A DNA stretch of 38,364 nt, taken from contig JAAYUB010000144.1 in the NCBI GenBank assembly GCA_012517875.1, forward strand, positions 1 to 38,364, written 5' to 3'. The position numbers were made by a program, and so were the translations under genes. Shown one piece after another: positions 7,778 through 17,023 of this stretch; position 1 is the first letter of the stretch, and every line of letters starts with the position of its first letter. A model generated the notes under the pieces. That model was not told the origin of the DNA, searched no databases, and worked only from the letters and a program-made list of their open reading frames with translations. Source of the stretch: Acidobacteriota bacterium (GTDB lineage Bacteria; Acidobacteriota; JAAYUB01).

Positions 7778-7806
7778 AGCGGACGGCATTCGCCGTCCGC
7801 TTTTTT
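7778..7806 (+). terminator. Intrinsic terminator after the AOR operon
   Basis: A perfect 10 bp stem, AGCGGACGGC / GCCGTCCGCT, with a 4 nt loop (ATTC), leading directly into TTTTTT (7801-7806). It lies 33 bp after the AOR stop codon. Confidence 0.9.
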
Positions 7807-7862
7807 CTTGGCCCGGCCGGTCCCTTTGTGGTGAAATCGGGGGGATCAGAAGGAGGCTTGCC

Positions 7863-8414
7863 ATGACCCGAGACGATGCCCTGGTCCTGCTCCACGAATG
7901 GACTCAAAAAGATGGCCTGCGCAAGCACGCCTACGGTGTGGAAGCCGCGATGCGCGCCTACGCCCGGCGCTACGGCGAGGACGCTGAGGCTTGGGCGGTG
8001 GTGGGGCTGCTCCATGACTTCGACTACGAGCGCTATCCCGATGCCGAGAACCACCCGTTCCGGGGCGCCGAGGAGCTGCGCCGCCGCGGGCTGGACGAGA
8101 CACTGGTCCGCGCCATCCTGGCCCACGCCAGCTATACCGGCGTGCCGCGGGACACCCTCGTGGCCAAGGCCCTCTTCGCCGTGGACGAGCTGGTGGGCCT
8201 CATCACCGCCGCCGCCCTGGTCACGCCCGACAAGAAACTGGCGGCGGTGGGCGTCCGCTCGGTGATCAAGAAGATGAAGGACAAGGCGTTCGCCCGCGCC
8301 GTCAACCGCGACGAGATCCGGCTGGGAGCCGAGGAGCTGGGCGTGCCGCTGGAGGAGCACATCGGCGTCGTGCTCGCCGCCATGCAGGCGAACGCGGCGG
8401 AGCTGGGGCTCTGA
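7863..8414 (+). CDS. HD-domain protein, probable metal-dependent phosphohydrolase
   Basis: A 183-residue single-domain HD-superfamily protein. The metal ligands appear as H22 (RKHAYGVEAAM), the H51-D52 pair (GLLHDFDYERYPD) and H88 (AILAHAS), with a later D in FAVDELVGLI; H64 also sits in a conserved-looking HPFRGAE segment. This pattern is widespread in small HDIG-type proteins acting on nucleotides or unknown phosphoesters; the substrate cannot be named. AGGAGG (7851-7856) is 6 nt ahead of ATG 7863. It follows the AOR terminator, so it is likely its own transcription unit. Confidence 0.82.
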   Translation: MTRDDALVLLHEWTQKDGLRKHAYGVEAAMRAYARRYGEDAEAWAVVGLLHDFDYERYPDAENHPFRGAEELRRRGLDETLVRAILAHASYTGVPRDTLVAKALFAVDELVGLITAAALVTPDKKLAAVGVRSVIKKMKDKAFARAVNRDEIRLGAEELGVPLEEHIGVVLAAMQANAAELGL

Positions 8415-8442
8415 CGGCAGGGTTCGGGGCTCGTTCCCATGC

Positions 8443-8520
8443 GTTGAGAGTTGAGGGTTGAAGGTTGAGAGTTCGTGCACGTAATCGTAATTCGCAATCG
8501 TAATCGTACTCGCAATCGAC
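8443..8520. repeat. Short tandem repeats in the HD-protein / GPP34 spacer
   Basis: The 269 bp spacer (8415-8683) contains four consecutive heptamers of the form GTTGANR (GTTGAGA, GTTGAGG, GTTGAAG, GTTGAGA; 8443-8470), then a roughly 6 bp-period run of GYAATC and GTAMTC words (8481-8518). A 20 nt segment at 8494-8513 recurs with two changes at 19114-19133. Nothing here codes. Confidence 0.7.
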
Positions 8521-8609
8521 GGCTGAATCGGTCATCGCGTCAAATGTAGATAAGGCGCCAGACTCCGCGATTCGCAACGGGGGGGGGACGCCGCTGGTAT
8601 CGCGGCGGG

Positions 8610-8638
8610 TGACGGCAAACAGTCTGATTCCGTATAAT
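8610..8638 (+). promoter_or_regulatory. Probable promoter of the GPP34 gene
   Basis: A perfect TATAAT at 8633-8638, 45 bp ahead of the start codon. The -35 is weak (TGACGG at 8610-8615, 17 bp spacer). Confidence 0.5.
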
Positions 8639-8683
8639 CAATCCACGGCGCGCCGACGCCATCGCGCGCGAGGAGAACCGCCC

Positions 8684-9364
8684 ATGAAGCTCACTCTGGC
8701 CGAAGAGCTGCTGCTGCTGAGTCTGCGTAACGACAAGGGGACCGTGCTGTGCTCCGCCTCGGTGGGCCTGCCGTTCGGGCTGGCCGCGGCGGTCCTGATG
8801 GAGCTGGCCATGCAGGAGAAGGTCCGGATCGAGGGCAAGAAACTGGTGGCCGTCCCGACGGGTGACACCGACGATGCCGTCCTGGACGAATGCCTGAATC
8901 TCATTCGGGCGGCGGCCAAGCCCAAAACAGTCCAGAGCTGGGTCTCCAGGCTGGGTGACCGGAAATCGATCCGGCGGGCCTATCTCGACCGGCTCGTGCA
9001 GAAGCGCATCCTGCGCCGGGAGGAGCACCGGATCCTGTGGGTCTTCCCCACGGAGCGGTTCCCCACTTCCAATCCGCTGGAGGAACTGGAAGTCCGCCGG
9101 CGGCTGCGCCGCACCGCGTTCACCGCCACCGCCCCTGACGCGCGCACCCGCTTCCTGGTGAGCCTGGTCCAGGCCTGCGACCTGGCGGGCGAGGTGTTCC
9201 CCGACGGCGACGAGCGGAAGGAGGCCAAACAGCGCTTTGCCGAACTGGTCAAGGAAGAAGCCTTCGGCAAGGCCGTCTCCGATCAGGTCGCCGCCGTCAT
9301 GGCCGCCTGCGCCGCCGCCTGCGCCGCCGCCTGCGTGGCCGCTACCGTCACCGCGTGCTCCTGA
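8684..9364 (+). CDS. GPP34 (GOLPH3/Vps74-like) family protein with Ala/Cys-repeat tail
   Basis: A 226-residue all-helical protein of the GPP34 family, the bacterial relatives of the Golgi phosphoinositide-binding protein GOLPH3. Recognisable are LTLAEELLLLSLRNDKGT (residues 3-20), GLAAAVLMELAMQEKV (32-47), the 'LDRLVQKRIL' helix (101-110) and FPTERFPT (121-128). The role in bacteria is unknown; membrane-lipid binding is inferred from the eukaryotic members only. The C-terminal 20 residues are Ala/Cys-rich, with AACAAACAAAC (207-217) encoded by a 12 bp-period repeat at 9302-9334 and a further Cys at 225. GAGGAG (8670-8675) supports ATG 8684. It is convergent with transaldolase; the 171 bp between them shows no gene. 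Confidence 0.8.
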   Translation: MKLTLAEELLLLSLRNDKGTVLCSASVGLPFGLAAAVLMELAMQEKVRIEGKKLVAVPTGDTDDAVLDECLNLIRAAAKPKTVQSWVSRLGDRKSIRRAYLDRLVQKRILRREEHRILWVFPTERFPTSNPLEELEVRRRLRRTAFTATAPDARTRFLVSLVQACDLAGEVFPDGDERKEAKQRFAELVKEEAFGKAVSDQVAAVMAACAAACAAACVAATVTACS

Positions 9365-9535
9365 GCCCCAAGGCGCCGACAGTCGCATCTGCCCGGTTGC
9401 GGCCAGGCGGCACGGCCTGCGGGAAGGGCGCGCCGGCCCGGCACCCGAATCTCGGCAAGCAGATGGAATTGCACCCATGATCGCCCGGGCGGTCGCGGGC
9501 ACGAAACGGCACGCGCAGGGGATGCGCCGCACCGG

Positions 9536-10192
9536 TCAGGCGATGGTGTTGCCGGGCAGTTTTTTCCAGTCGTCGAGAAAGCGCTGGATGCCGATGTCGG
9601 TGAGCGGGTGCTGGATGAGCTGCTGGAGCACCTTCCACGGCATGGTGGCGACGTCGGCGCCCATGAGCGCCGCCTCGACCACGTGCATCGGGTGCCGGAT
9701 CGAGGCGACCAGCACCTCGGTGGTGAAGCCATAGTTCTCGTAGATCTCCACGATCTGGTTGACCACATCCATCCCCGATGCGCCCACGTCGTCGAGCCGG
9801 CCGACGAAGGGGCTGACGAAGGTGGCGCCGGCCTTGGCGGCCATGAGCGCCTGGAGCGGGGAGAAAATGAGCGTCACGTTCGTCTTGATCCCCTCGCTCG
9901 AAAACGCGCGGACCGCCTTCAGCCCCTCCAGGGTCACCGGCACCTTGACGGTGATGTTGTCGGCGATCTTGGCCAGCTCGCGGCCCTCCTTGAGCATGCC
10001 CGCAGCGTCGAGCGCCACCACTTCGGCGCTGATGGGTCCGGGCACGGCGGCGCAGATCTGCCGCAGCAGGTCGCGGAAATCCCCTTTCTCTTTGGCGATG
10101 AGGCTTGGGTTGGTGGTGACGCCGTCGATCAGGCCCATGGACGCGGCCTGGCGGATCTCCTCCAGGTTGGCGGTGTCCAGAAAGAACTTCAT
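9536..10192 (-). CDS. tal: Transaldolase (TalC/Fsa subfamily)
   Basis: A 218-residue (beta/alpha)8 class I aldolase of the small transaldolase type, a non-oxidative pentose-phosphate enzyme moving a dihydroxyacetone unit. Visible are [22 protein letters not shown] (23-31), SAEVVALD (55-62), NITVKVPVT with Schiff-base Lys83, [11 protein letters not shown] (101-111) and [13 protein letters not shown] (125-137). Residue 57 is Glu where fructose-6-phosphate aldolase has Gln, which favours transaldolase activity. It is the last gene of the long minus-strand run, 58 bp after the FN3 lipoprotein, with AGAGGAG-like purines before its ATG. Confidence 0.92.
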   Translation of the reverse strand: MKFFLDTANLEEIRQAASMGLIDGVTTNPSLIAKEKGDFRDLLRQICAAVPGPISAEVVALDAAGMLKEGRELAKIADNITVKVPVTLEGLKAVRAFSSEGIKTNVTLIFSPLQALMAAKAGATFVSPFVGRLDDVGASGMDVVNQIVEIYENYGFTTEVLVASIRHPMHVVEAALMGADVATMPWKVLQQLIQHPLTDIGIQRFLDDWKKLPGNTIA

Positions 10193-10250
10193 GCAAGACT
10201 CCTCTCGGTCAGAATTTTGTTCCCGGGCGCCGCGGGCCCGCCCGCGACGG

Positions 10251-11345
10251 TCAGTGGGCGGCCGGCTGGTACTCGATCTCCGTCGAGGGCACGCTCCGGT
10301 TCCCGTGCCCGTCCACGGCGATGATCCGGTACCGCCAGGGACGGTTCAGCGGAGCCGTCGCGTCCACGAAGAGGGCGTCGGGCACAGGCGCCGGCGTCAC
10401 CGGCGTGAAGGCGGAGCCGACATCCTCGCGGCGCTCCACGAGGTAGCCCGCAGCGTCGGCGTCGGGAACCGGACTCCAGATGAGCTTGATGCGACCGTCC
10501 TCTATCAGCACCGCCGGGTCCGCGGGCGCCTCGGGCGGGAAGACGTCGCGCGTGTCCACCTCGAGCCAGACCGACGGCGCGCTCAGGACCTCGCCGCCGC
10601 CCACGCGGCGGACGAACACCAGCGCGTAGGCGAGCCGCTGGTCGGGCGCCGCCTCGGTGTCGGTGAACGCGCGCGCCGGCCGGCCGACTTCGCCGGCGGT
10701 TTCCACCGCCCCGTCCGGCAGCCGCCGCCGGAGCACCCGGCAGGCGTCCCACGCGGCGGGCGCCGTGCCGTCAAAGTTGCCGGCCGGCTCGTTCCACTGG
10801 ATGATGACGCCGGCCTTGGACGGAGCGGCGGCTGTGCCCGACGGCGTGTCGGCCACGGGCGCGGCCGGGCAGCGCAGGGCGGACGACGGCGGGCTCCACC
10901 GGCCGTGGTCGTTCATGAACCGGACCGACAGCACCACTGTGCCCTCGCTGCCGCCGAAGCGCCCGGCCAGGTTGAGGCGCGCCTCGAACCGGCGCTCCCG
11001 GAGCTGGGCCGCCAATGTGGTCTCATCCCAGTCGGCCACCACCGGCAGCGCGGCGGGGAGCGCGTCGAGGGCCGCTCCCGGCGGTGCCAGCACACCCAGC
11101 ACCTCCAGCCGGCGGTAGCCCTTGATGCCGGAACCGTCGGTGTTGGCGGCGGGGAGTCGGCAGCTCACCACCAGCACCGCCGCCTCCTGGGCGGCGGTGA
11201 CGAGCGCCGGCGCCGGCGGCAGGTGCTTGAGCGGCGGCTCCGGCGCACCCACCCGGGCGCAGCCGGACGCGAGCAGCGCCGCGGCGGTCAGGCCCAGGGC
11301 CAGGCGCCGGCAGGTGGCGGGGGACGTGGTCGTCGCGCGTCGCAT
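10251..11345 (-). CDS. Lipoprotein with fibronectin type III-like modules
   Basis: A 364-residue predicted lipoprotein of unknown role. ATG 11345 gives a signal peptide with basic residues, a hydrophobic stretch and the lipobox LLASGC (Cys29). A longer upstream frame runs back into hslU and is not used. The C-terminal half resembles FN3 domains: [19 protein letters not shown] followed by [19 protein letters not shown] and [15 protein letters not shown], the usual 'W..p.d.d..gY.V.R' and 'y.y.v.AvD..GN.S' pattern. An earlier, weaker module is centred on [13 protein letters not shown]. It starts 14 bp after hslU ends, so it probably shares its transcript. Likely exposed in the periplasm or at the cell surface. 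Confidence 0.78.
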   Translation of the reverse strand: MRRATTTSPATCRRLALGLTAAALLASGCARVGAPEPPLKHLPPAPALVTAAQEAAVLVVSCRLPAANTDGSGIKGYRRLEVLGVLAPPGAALDALPAALPVVADWDETTLAAQLRERRFEARLNLAGRFGGSEGTVVLSVRFMNDHGRWSPPSSALRCPAAPVADTPSGTAAAPSKAGVIIQWNEPAGNFDGTAPAAWDACRVLRRRLPDGAVETAGEVGRPARAFTDTEAAPDQRLAYALVFVRRVGGGEVLSAPSVWLEVDTRDVFPPEAPADPAVLIEDGRIKLIWSPVPDADAAGYLVERREDVGSAFTPVTPAPVPDALFVDATAPLNRPWRYRIIAVDGHGNRSVPSTEIEYQPAAH

Positions 11346-11359
11346 GGGCTGTCCGTGCC

Positions 11360-12766
11360 TCAGAGGATGTACTTGCTCAGGTCTTCGCTCTCGATGATGC
11401 GAGTGAGCATCCGGTCCACGTATTCCAGCGAGATGGTGACCTGCTTGTCGGGCAGGTCGGCGCCTTCGAAGAGGATCTCGTCCAGTACGCATTCCATGAT
11501 GGTGTAGAGCCGCCGGGCACCGATGTTGAGCGCACTCCGGTTCACCTGGGCGGCGTAGTGGGCCACCCGCCGCACCGCCTCGGGCGTGAACTCCAGCGTC
11601 ACCCCCTCGGTGGCCATGAGCGCCTTGTACTGCTTGAGCAGGGCGTTCTCCGGCTCCACCAGGATCCGGTAGAAATCCTCCTCGGTCAGGCTGTCCATCT
11701 CCACTCGCAGCGGGAAGCGGCCCTGCAGTTCGGGGATCAGGTCGGACGGGGCGCTGACGTGGAACGCGCCCGCGGCGATGAACAGGATGTGATCGGTGCG
11801 CACCATGCCGTACTTGGTATGGACGGTGGTGCCTTCGACGATGGGCAGGATGTCGCGCTGGACACCCTCGCGGCTGACGTCGGGGCCGTGGCCGCCCTCG
11901 CGGCCGGCGATCTTGTCGATCTCGTCCAGGAAGAGGATGCCCGAGTGCTCCACCCGCCGGATGGCGTCACGGGCGACCTTCTCCTTGTCAATGAGGCGCC
12001 CCTCTTCCTCCTCGACCAGGTAATCCATGGCCTCGGCTACGGGGAGCTGGCGGCGCTTCTTCTGGCCGCCGAACATGCCGCCCAGCATGTCCTTGACGTT
12101 GACGCCCAGCTCCTCGACCCCGGACGAGCTGAAGATCTCCAGCGAGGGGAAGCGGGTCTCTTTGACCTCGAGTTCCACCTGGCGGTGGTCCAGCTCGCCG
12201 GCGCGGAGCATCTCCCGCATCCGCTCCCGCGACTTGAGGAAGTTGTCGTAGGCGGCCCAGTCGCCCGGCTCCTCGAGCCGTGACTTGTGCGGGCGGTGCG
12301 GCGGCGCCAGGAGCAGGTCCAGCATCCGCTCCTCGGCCGCGGCGACGGCCTTTTCGGCCACTTCCCGGGCCATCTCGGACTGAACCATGTCCACGGCCAG
12401 TTCCACGAGGTCGCGAACCATGGACTCGACGTCGCGTCCCACGTAGCCCACCTCGGTGAACTTGGACGCCTCCACCTTGAGGAAGGGGCTGTGGGAGAGC
12501 CGGGCCAGGCGCCGGGCGATCTCGGTCTTGCCCACGCCGGTGGGCCCGATGAGGATGATGTTCTTGGGCGCCACCTCCTCGGCCATGTCCGACGGCAGTT
12601 GCTGGCGCCGGACACGGTTGCGCAGGGCGATGGCCACCGCCCGCTTGGCCTTCTGCTGGCCGACGACGTACTTGTCCAGCTCGGCCACGATCTGGCGGGG
12701 GGTGAGGGTGTCCAGGTTGATGGGCCGGTCGGCCACCTCGGGCAGCAGCTTGCGATAGCGGCTCAT
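11360..12766 (-). CDS. hslU: HslU, ATPase subunit of the HslUV protease
   Basis: A 468-residue AAA+ unfoldase that feeds substrates into HslV. Markers are [17 protein letters not shown] (21-37), Walker A GPTGVGKT (74-81), the central-pore GYVG (107-110), an inserted I domain (about 115-250), Walker B ILFLDE (277-282), and the C-terminal SKYIL, the tail that docks into HslV. ATG 12766 lies in the ATGA overlap with the hslV stop (12763-12766). The frame stays open further upstream through hslV but family alignment supports this start. The hslV-hslU order with overlap is standard. Confidence 0.96.
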   Translation of the reverse strand: MSRYRKLLPEVADRPINLDTLTPRQIVAELDKYVVGQQKAKRAVAIALRNRVRRQQLPSDMAEEVAPKNIILIGPTGVGKTEIARRLARLSHSPFLKVEASKFTEVGYVGRDVESMVRDLVELAVDMVQSEMAREVAEKAVAAAEERMLDLLLAPPHRPHKSRLEEPGDWAAYDNFLKSRERMREMLRAGELDHRQVELEVKETRFPSLEIFSSSGVEELGVNVKDMLGGMFGGQKKRRQLPVAEAMDYLVEEEEGRLIDKEKVARDAIRRVEHSGILFLDEIDKIAGREGGHGPDVSREGVQRDILPIVEGTTVHTKYGMVRTDHILFIAAGAFHVSAPSDLIPELQGRFPLRVEMDSLTEEDFYRILVEPENALLKQYKALMATEGVTLEFTPEAVRRVAHYAAQVNRSALNIGARRLYTIMECVLDEILFEGADLPDKQVTISLEYVDRMLTRIIESEDLSKYIL

Positions 12767-13329
12767 GCGTGGGGCTCCGCCTCGGGGGTCAGCGTCTCGA
12801 TTACCACCCGGTCGTTGGTGTAGATGCACAGGCCCGCGGCGATGCGCATGGCCTCGCGGGCCACCGCCTCGGCGTCCAGCGCGGTGTGGCGGTGCAGCGC
12901 CAGGGCGGCCGCCTGGGCGAAGGCGCCGCCGGAGCCGATCCCCAGCACGCCGTCCTCCGGCTCGATGATGTCGCCGGTGCCCGACAGGAGGAACGCCCGG
13001 CGGCCGTCGGTGACGAGCATGAGGGCTTCGAGGTGGCGGAGCGAGCGGTCGGTGCGCCACTCCTGGGCCAGCTCGACGGCCCCCCGCTCCAGGTTGCCGT
13101 TGCACTCGCGGAGCTTTTTCTCGAAGCGGGCGAACAGGGCGAATGCGTCGGCGGTGGCGCCGGCGAACCCGGCCAGGATCTTCCCGTCGAACAGGCGGCG
13201 GACTTTGCGCGCGGTGTGCTTGACGACGGTGTTCTGGAGGGTCACCTGGCCGTCGCCGGCCAGAACCGTGCGGCCGTCTTTCTGCACGAGCAGGATGGTG
13301 GTTCCGTGGATGGGCGGCAAGGCATTCAT
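12763..13329 (-). CDS. hslV: HslV, proteolytic subunit of the HslUV protease
   Basis: A 188-residue proteasome-beta-like threonine peptidase. A 9-residue leader ending in HG precedes the catalytic Thr10 (HGTTILLV), which becomes the N-terminus after self-cleavage. With Thr10 as T1, Asp26 and Lys42 fall at the active-site positions D17 and K33. The central IGSGG loop ([13 protein letters not shown]) is present. It works in a double ring capped by HslU, encoded directly after it. It begins 49 bp after frr ends. Confidence 0.96.
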   Translation of the reverse strand: MNALPPIHGTTILLVQKDGRTVLAGDGQVTLQNTVVKHTARKVRRLFDGKILAGFAGATADAFALFARFEKKLRECNGNLERGAVELAQEWRTDRSLRHLEALMLVTDGRRAFLLSGTGDIIEPEDGVLGIGSGGAFAQAAALALHRHTALDAEAVAREAMRIAAGLCIYTNDRVVIETLTPEAEPHA

Positions 13330-13378
13330 GGCGTCTCCAGGCGCGCGGGCACGGCCGGGCGGGGCCGCGGTGCGGAAC

Positions 13379-13936
13379 TCAAACCTTCATCAGCTCCTGT
13401 TCCTTCCGCTTGACCACCTCGTCGATCTTCTTGATGAACTCATCGGTGAGCTTCTGGATCCGGTCGAGACCGCGGCGTTCGTCGTCCTCGGTGATCTTCT
13501 TGTCCTTCTGGAGCTTCTGAACCTGGTCACGCTGGGTCTGGCGGATCTGGCGGACAGCCACGCGGTGCTGCTCGGCGGCGGTGGTGACGCTCTTGACCAT
13601 CTGGCGGCGGCGCTCCTCGGTCAGCGGGGGCACCGGCAGCCGGATGATCTTGCCGTCGTTGCTGGGCGTGATGCCGAGATCGGAGCTGAGGATGGCCTTC
13701 TCGATGGCGGCGATGCCCGAGACATCCCACGGCTGGATGACGATGAGGCTGGGCTCCGGGGTGGAGATGGTGGCCAGCTGGTTCAGCGGGGTCAGCGTGC
13801 CGTAGTAGTCCACCCGGATGTGGTCCACCATGTGGGCCGACGCCCGGCCGGTCCGGAGCGACTTGAGCTCCTGTTCGAAATCGGACAGCGTCTTTTTCAT
13901 CTTGTCTTCCGACTGCTTCAACACATCGTTCAACAT
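13379..13936 (-). CDS. frr: Ribosome recycling factor
   Basis: A 185-residue RRF, the standard length, which with EF-G splits post-termination ribosomes. Visible markers are LRTGRASAHMVDHIRVDYYG (27-46), IQPWDVSGIAAIEKAI (66-82), NDGKIIRLPVPPLTEERR (92-109) and the terminal helix EEDDERRGLDRIQKLTDEFIKK-like region. It lacks the common upstream partner pyrH; purL is upstream instead, with a good promoter of its own in the 115 bp gap. Confidence 0.96.
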   Translation of the reverse strand: MLNDVLKQSEDKMKKTLSDFEQELKSLRTGRASAHMVDHIRVDYYGTLTPLNQLATISTPEPSLIVIQPWDVSGIAAIEKAILSSDLGITPSNDGKIIRLPVPPLTEERRRQMVKSVTTAAEQHRVAVRQIRQTQRDQVQKLQKDKKITEDDERRGLDRIQKLTDEFIKKIDEVVKRKEQELMKV

Positions 13937-13983
13937 GCCGGTTTCCTTCCTTGGCGTGGATGTCGGGACGGTTACGGGCGGTT

Positions 13984-14012
13984 ATTATACGGAAAAGCCG
14001 CCGGCCATGCAA
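13984..14012 (-). promoter_or_regulatory. Promoter of frr (-hslVU)
   Basis: Read on the minus strand: TTGCAT (14012-14007), 17 bp spacer, TATAAT (13989-13984), 47 bp ahead of the frr start. The Nudix gene at 37808 has the same -35 hexamer and spacing. Confidence 0.72.
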
Positions 14013-14051
14013 TCCGTTCCCGTCGGCCGGCGGGCGCTCCGATCCGCGGGA

Positions 14052-16274
14052 TCAGTGCAGGATCGTCTCCAGGCTGGTGGACCAGATGTCGCGCAGACTG
14101 ATGACGTCGTCGATCACCAAGGTGTGTCCGTTGAGGTGGATGGCGAACACGTCGCGGGACACCCGGCCGACGAGAGCGCACGGCACGGACCAGCTCGCGG
14201 CGATGGCCGCAATCCGGTCGACGTGCGCGTCGGGCGCCGACACCACGGTTCGGCTCTGCGACTCGCCGAACAGGATGGCGTCTTCGCGCAGGTCCTGCGC
14301 CAGGGTGACCTCCACCGCCATTGTCGGATCGGGGCTGGCGAAGCAGCAATCGGCCAGAGCCATGGCCAGCCCGCCCTCGGACACGTCGTGGCAGGAGGCG
14401 AGCAGCCCCGCTCCGATCATCTCCCGCACGGCGCCCTGGAGGTTAGCCTCACACCGGAGGTCCAGCTGCGGAATGGGCCCCTGCTTCAAGCCATGCACCA
14501 GTTCCAGATACTCGGTTCCGCCCAGTTCCTCCAGCGTCTCGCCCAGGAGGAGCACCGCATGGCCGGGCTCCTTGAAGGCGATGTCCATCCGCCGGTCGAC
14601 ATCGTCGATGACGCCCAGCATCCCGATGACCGGGGTCGGCATGATCTGCTTGCCCAGTGTCTCATTGTAGAAGCTGACGTTGCCGCCGGTGATGGGCGTC
14701 CCGAACGCGGCGCACGCCTCGGCGATGCCGTCGATGACCTCGGAGAACGTCCACATCACCTCGGGATCCTCGGGCGACGGGAAATTCAGGCAGTTGGTCG
14801 CCGCCAGCGGCCGGGCGCCGGCGCACACCAGGTTGCGGCAGGCCTCGGCCACGGCGATCATGGCGCCGCGGCGGGGATTCAGCCAGGTGTAGCGGCCGTT
14901 GCCGTCGGTGGTGATGGCCAGCGCCGCCCGGCGACCCTTGAGCCGCAGCACAGCGGCGTCCGCGCCGGGCAACAGGGCGGTGTTGGTCCGGACCATATGA
15001 TCGTACTGCCGGTAGATCCAGCGGCGGCTGCACAGGTTGGCCGCCGCCAGCATGTCCTTGAAGGCACGGAACAGCCCGCCCGGCAGGGCCAGGCGGTCCA
15101 GGTCCAGGACATTCACCTTGTCCAGGTAGGCCGGGCGGCGCAGCGGGCGCTCGTAGACGGGCGCGTCGTCGGTCAGGGCGGTGTTGGGGATCCGGGCCAC
15201 CACCCGCCCGCCCTGCTCCACGTGCATGACGCCGTCGGCGATCACCTCGCCGATGACCGCCGCCTCCAGGTCCCACTTGCGGAAGATCTCCAGGATCTCG
15301 CCTTCGCGGCCCGCCGCCACGGTCATGAGCATCCGCTCCTGCGACTCGCTGAGCATGATCTCGTAGGGAGTCATCCCCTCCTCGCGCTGCGGCACGCGGT
15401 CGAGCTCGATGCGCACACCCACGCCCCCGCGCGCCCCCATCTCGCAGGTGGAACAGGTCAGGCCGGCGGCGCCCATGTCCTGGATGCCCAGCACGGCGCC
15501 GGTCTTGAACGCCTCGAGGCACGCCTCGAGGAGCAGCTTCTCCTGGAACGGGTCGCCCACCTGCACGGTGGGCCGCCGCTCCTGCGAGGTCTCGTCGAAC
15601 TCGGCCGAGGCCATCGTGGCGCCATGGATGCCGTCGCGGCCGGTCCGGGCGCCCACGTAGATGACCGGGTTGCCCACGCCGCTGGCCTTGCCGTAGAAAA
15701 TCTGATCGCGACGGGCGACACCGAGGCACAGCACGTTGACCAGGGGGTTCAGGCTGTAGGAGTCGTCGAAGTAGACTTCGCCGCCCACAGTGGGAATGCC
15801 GATGCAGTTGCCGTAGCCGGCGATCCCGGCCACCACGCCGTCGAGCAGGAAGCGGTTTTTGGCGTCCAGGAGCGGCCCGAACCGGAGCGAGTCGAGGCAG
15901 GCGATGGGCCGGGCGCCCATGGTGAAAATGTCCCGGATGATGCCGCCCACGCCGGTGGCGGCGCCCTGGTACGGCTCAATGAACGAGGGGTGGTTGTGCG
16001 ACTCGATCTTGAACACGGCCGCCTCGCCCTCGCCGATGTCCACCACGCCGGCGTTCTCGCCGGGCCCCTGGATCACGCACGGCCCGCGGGTGGGCAGGCG
16101 GCGCAGGTGCACCCGCGAGCTCTTGTAGCTGCAGTGCTCCGACCACATGACCGAAAAGATGCCGAGTTCGGTCAGAGTGGGCGTGCGCCCCAGCGTGGCC
16201 ACGATGCGCTCGTACTCCGCGGCGGTGAGGTTGTGCTCCTCGACCAGGGCGGGGGTGATGGGTTGTTCTTCCAT
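14052..16274 (-). CDS. purL: Phosphoribosylformylglycinamidine synthase subunit PurL (small type)
   Basis: A 740-residue PurL, the small form that works with PurS and PurQ to make FGAM from FGAR, ATP and glutamine-derived ammonia. Markers are [16 protein letters not shown] with the catalytic His near the N-terminus, [19 protein letters not shown]-type ATP loop, [12 protein letters not shown] and a second AIRS-like half from about residue 400. ATG 16274 ([14 protein letters not shown]) is preceded by AGGAAG at a 7 nt gap; an in-frame ATG 54 nt further up would add residues without family match. It lies 50 bp after purQ. Confidence 0.95.
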   Translation of the reverse strand: MEEQPITPALVEEHNLTAAEYERIVATLGRTPTLTELGIFSVMWSEHCSYKSSRVHLRRLPTRGPCVIQGPGENAGVVDIGEGEAAVFKIESHNHPSFIEPYQGAATGVGGIIRDIFTMGARPIACLDSLRFGPLLDAKNRFLLDGVVAGIAGYGNCIGIPTVGGEVYFDDSYSLNPLVNVLCLGVARRDQIFYGKASGVGNPVIYVGARTGRDGIHGATMASAEFDETSQERRPTVQVGDPFQEKLLLEACLEAFKTGAVLGIQDMGAAGLTCSTCEMGARGGVGVRIELDRVPQREEGMTPYEIMLSESQERMLMTVAAGREGEILEIFRKWDLEAAVIGEVIADGVMHVEQGGRVVARIPNTALTDDAPVYERPLRRPAYLDKVNVLDLDRLALPGGLFRAFKDMLAAANLCSRRWIYRQYDHMVRTNTALLPGADAAVLRLKGRRAALAITTDGNGRYTWLNPRRGAMIAVAEACRNLVCAGARPLAATNCLNFPSPEDPEVMWTFSEVIDGIAEACAAFGTPITGGNVSFYNETLGKQIMPTPVIGMLGVIDDVDRRMDIAFKEPGHAVLLLGETLEELGGTEYLELVHGLKQGPIPQLDLRCEANLQGAVREMIGAGLLASCHDVSEGGLAMALADCCFASPDPTMAVEVTLAQDLREDAILFGESQSRTVVSAPDAHVDRIAAIAASWSVPCALVGRVSRDVFAIHLNGHTLVIDDVISLRDIWSTSLETILH

Positions 16275-16324
16275 GCGGTTCTTCCTCGATGTCATGGGTC
16301 GCGCTCCCGCGGGTCCGGCGCCCG

Positions 16325-17023
16325 TCACCGCGCCCCGGCATGGGCCGCCAGCAGGGACTGGAAAATCTTGAGGCCGTCGGCCGAGCCGAGCATCGCCTCG
16401 GCCGCCCGCTCCGGATGGGGCATCATCCCCAGCACGTTCCCCGCCCGGTTGCAGATGCCGGCGATGTGCTCCGCCGACCCGTTGGGGTTGGCGTCCGCGC
16501 GGAGGAGGCCCGCTTCAGTGCAGTAGCGGAAGACGATCTGGTCATGGGCCTTCAGCTCGGCCAGCGTCGCTGCGTCGGCGAAGTAGTTGCCGTCGTGGTG
16601 CGCCACCGGAATGCTGAGCACCTCGCCCGGCGCGCACAGGCCGGTGAAGGGGGTGCGGCGGGTCTCCACGCGCAAGTGCACGTGCCGGCAGACGAACTTG
16701 AGCTGCTCGTTCTTGAGCATCGCCCCGGGGAGCAGGCCCGCCTCCAGCAGGATCTGGAAGCCGTTGCAGATCCCGATCACCCGCCCGCCGTTGGCGGCGA
16801 ACCGGCCGACGCACTTCATGATGGGCGAGAAGCGGGCGATGGCGCCCGTGCGCAGGTAATCGCCGTAGGAAAAGCCGCCGGGCAGGATGACCACATCGCA
16901 CTCCTGCAGCGACTCGTCCTTGTGCCAGAGGAACACCGCCTCCTCACCCAGGACGTGCTTGGCCACGTGGTAGGCGTCGTGGTCGCAGTTGGAACCCGGG
17001 AAAACGACGATCCCGAATTTCAT
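16325..17023 (-). CDS. purQ: Phosphoribosylformylglycinamidine synthase glutaminase subunit PurQ
   Basis: A 232-residue class I glutamine amidotransferase supplying ammonia to PurL. It starts [16 protein letters not shown], has [12 protein letters not shown] (48-58), the nucleophile Cys86 in GICNGFQIL, and the His203-Glu205 pair in MPHPER. Its start overlaps the purS stop by 4 bp (17020-17023), which suggests coupled synthesis of the PurS-PurQ-PurL complex. Confidence 0.96.
   Translation of the reverse strand: MKFGIVVFPGSNCDHDAYHVAKHVLGEEAVFLWHKDESLQECDVVILPGGFSYGDYLRTGAIARFSPIMKCVGRFAANGGRVIGICNGFQILLEAGLLPGAMLKNEQLKFVCRHVHLRVETRRTPFTGLCAPGEVLSIPVAHHDGNYFADAATLAELKAHDQIVFRYCTEAGLLRADANPNGSAEHIAGICNRAGNVLGMMPHPERAAEAMLGSADGLKIFQSLLAAHAGAR

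Noticed and set aside
8481-8518. A CRISPR array in the ATCG-rich repeats
   Set aside because: Units are 6-7 bp and contiguous; there are no 25-40 bp repeats with unique spacers and no cas genes.
13818-16526. A plus-strand open frame of about 900 codons
   Set aside because: It lies opposite purL and frr, which have unmistakable family motifs. Its protein is a low-complexity His/Gly/Ala/Val mix, the usual mirror of GC-rich codons.
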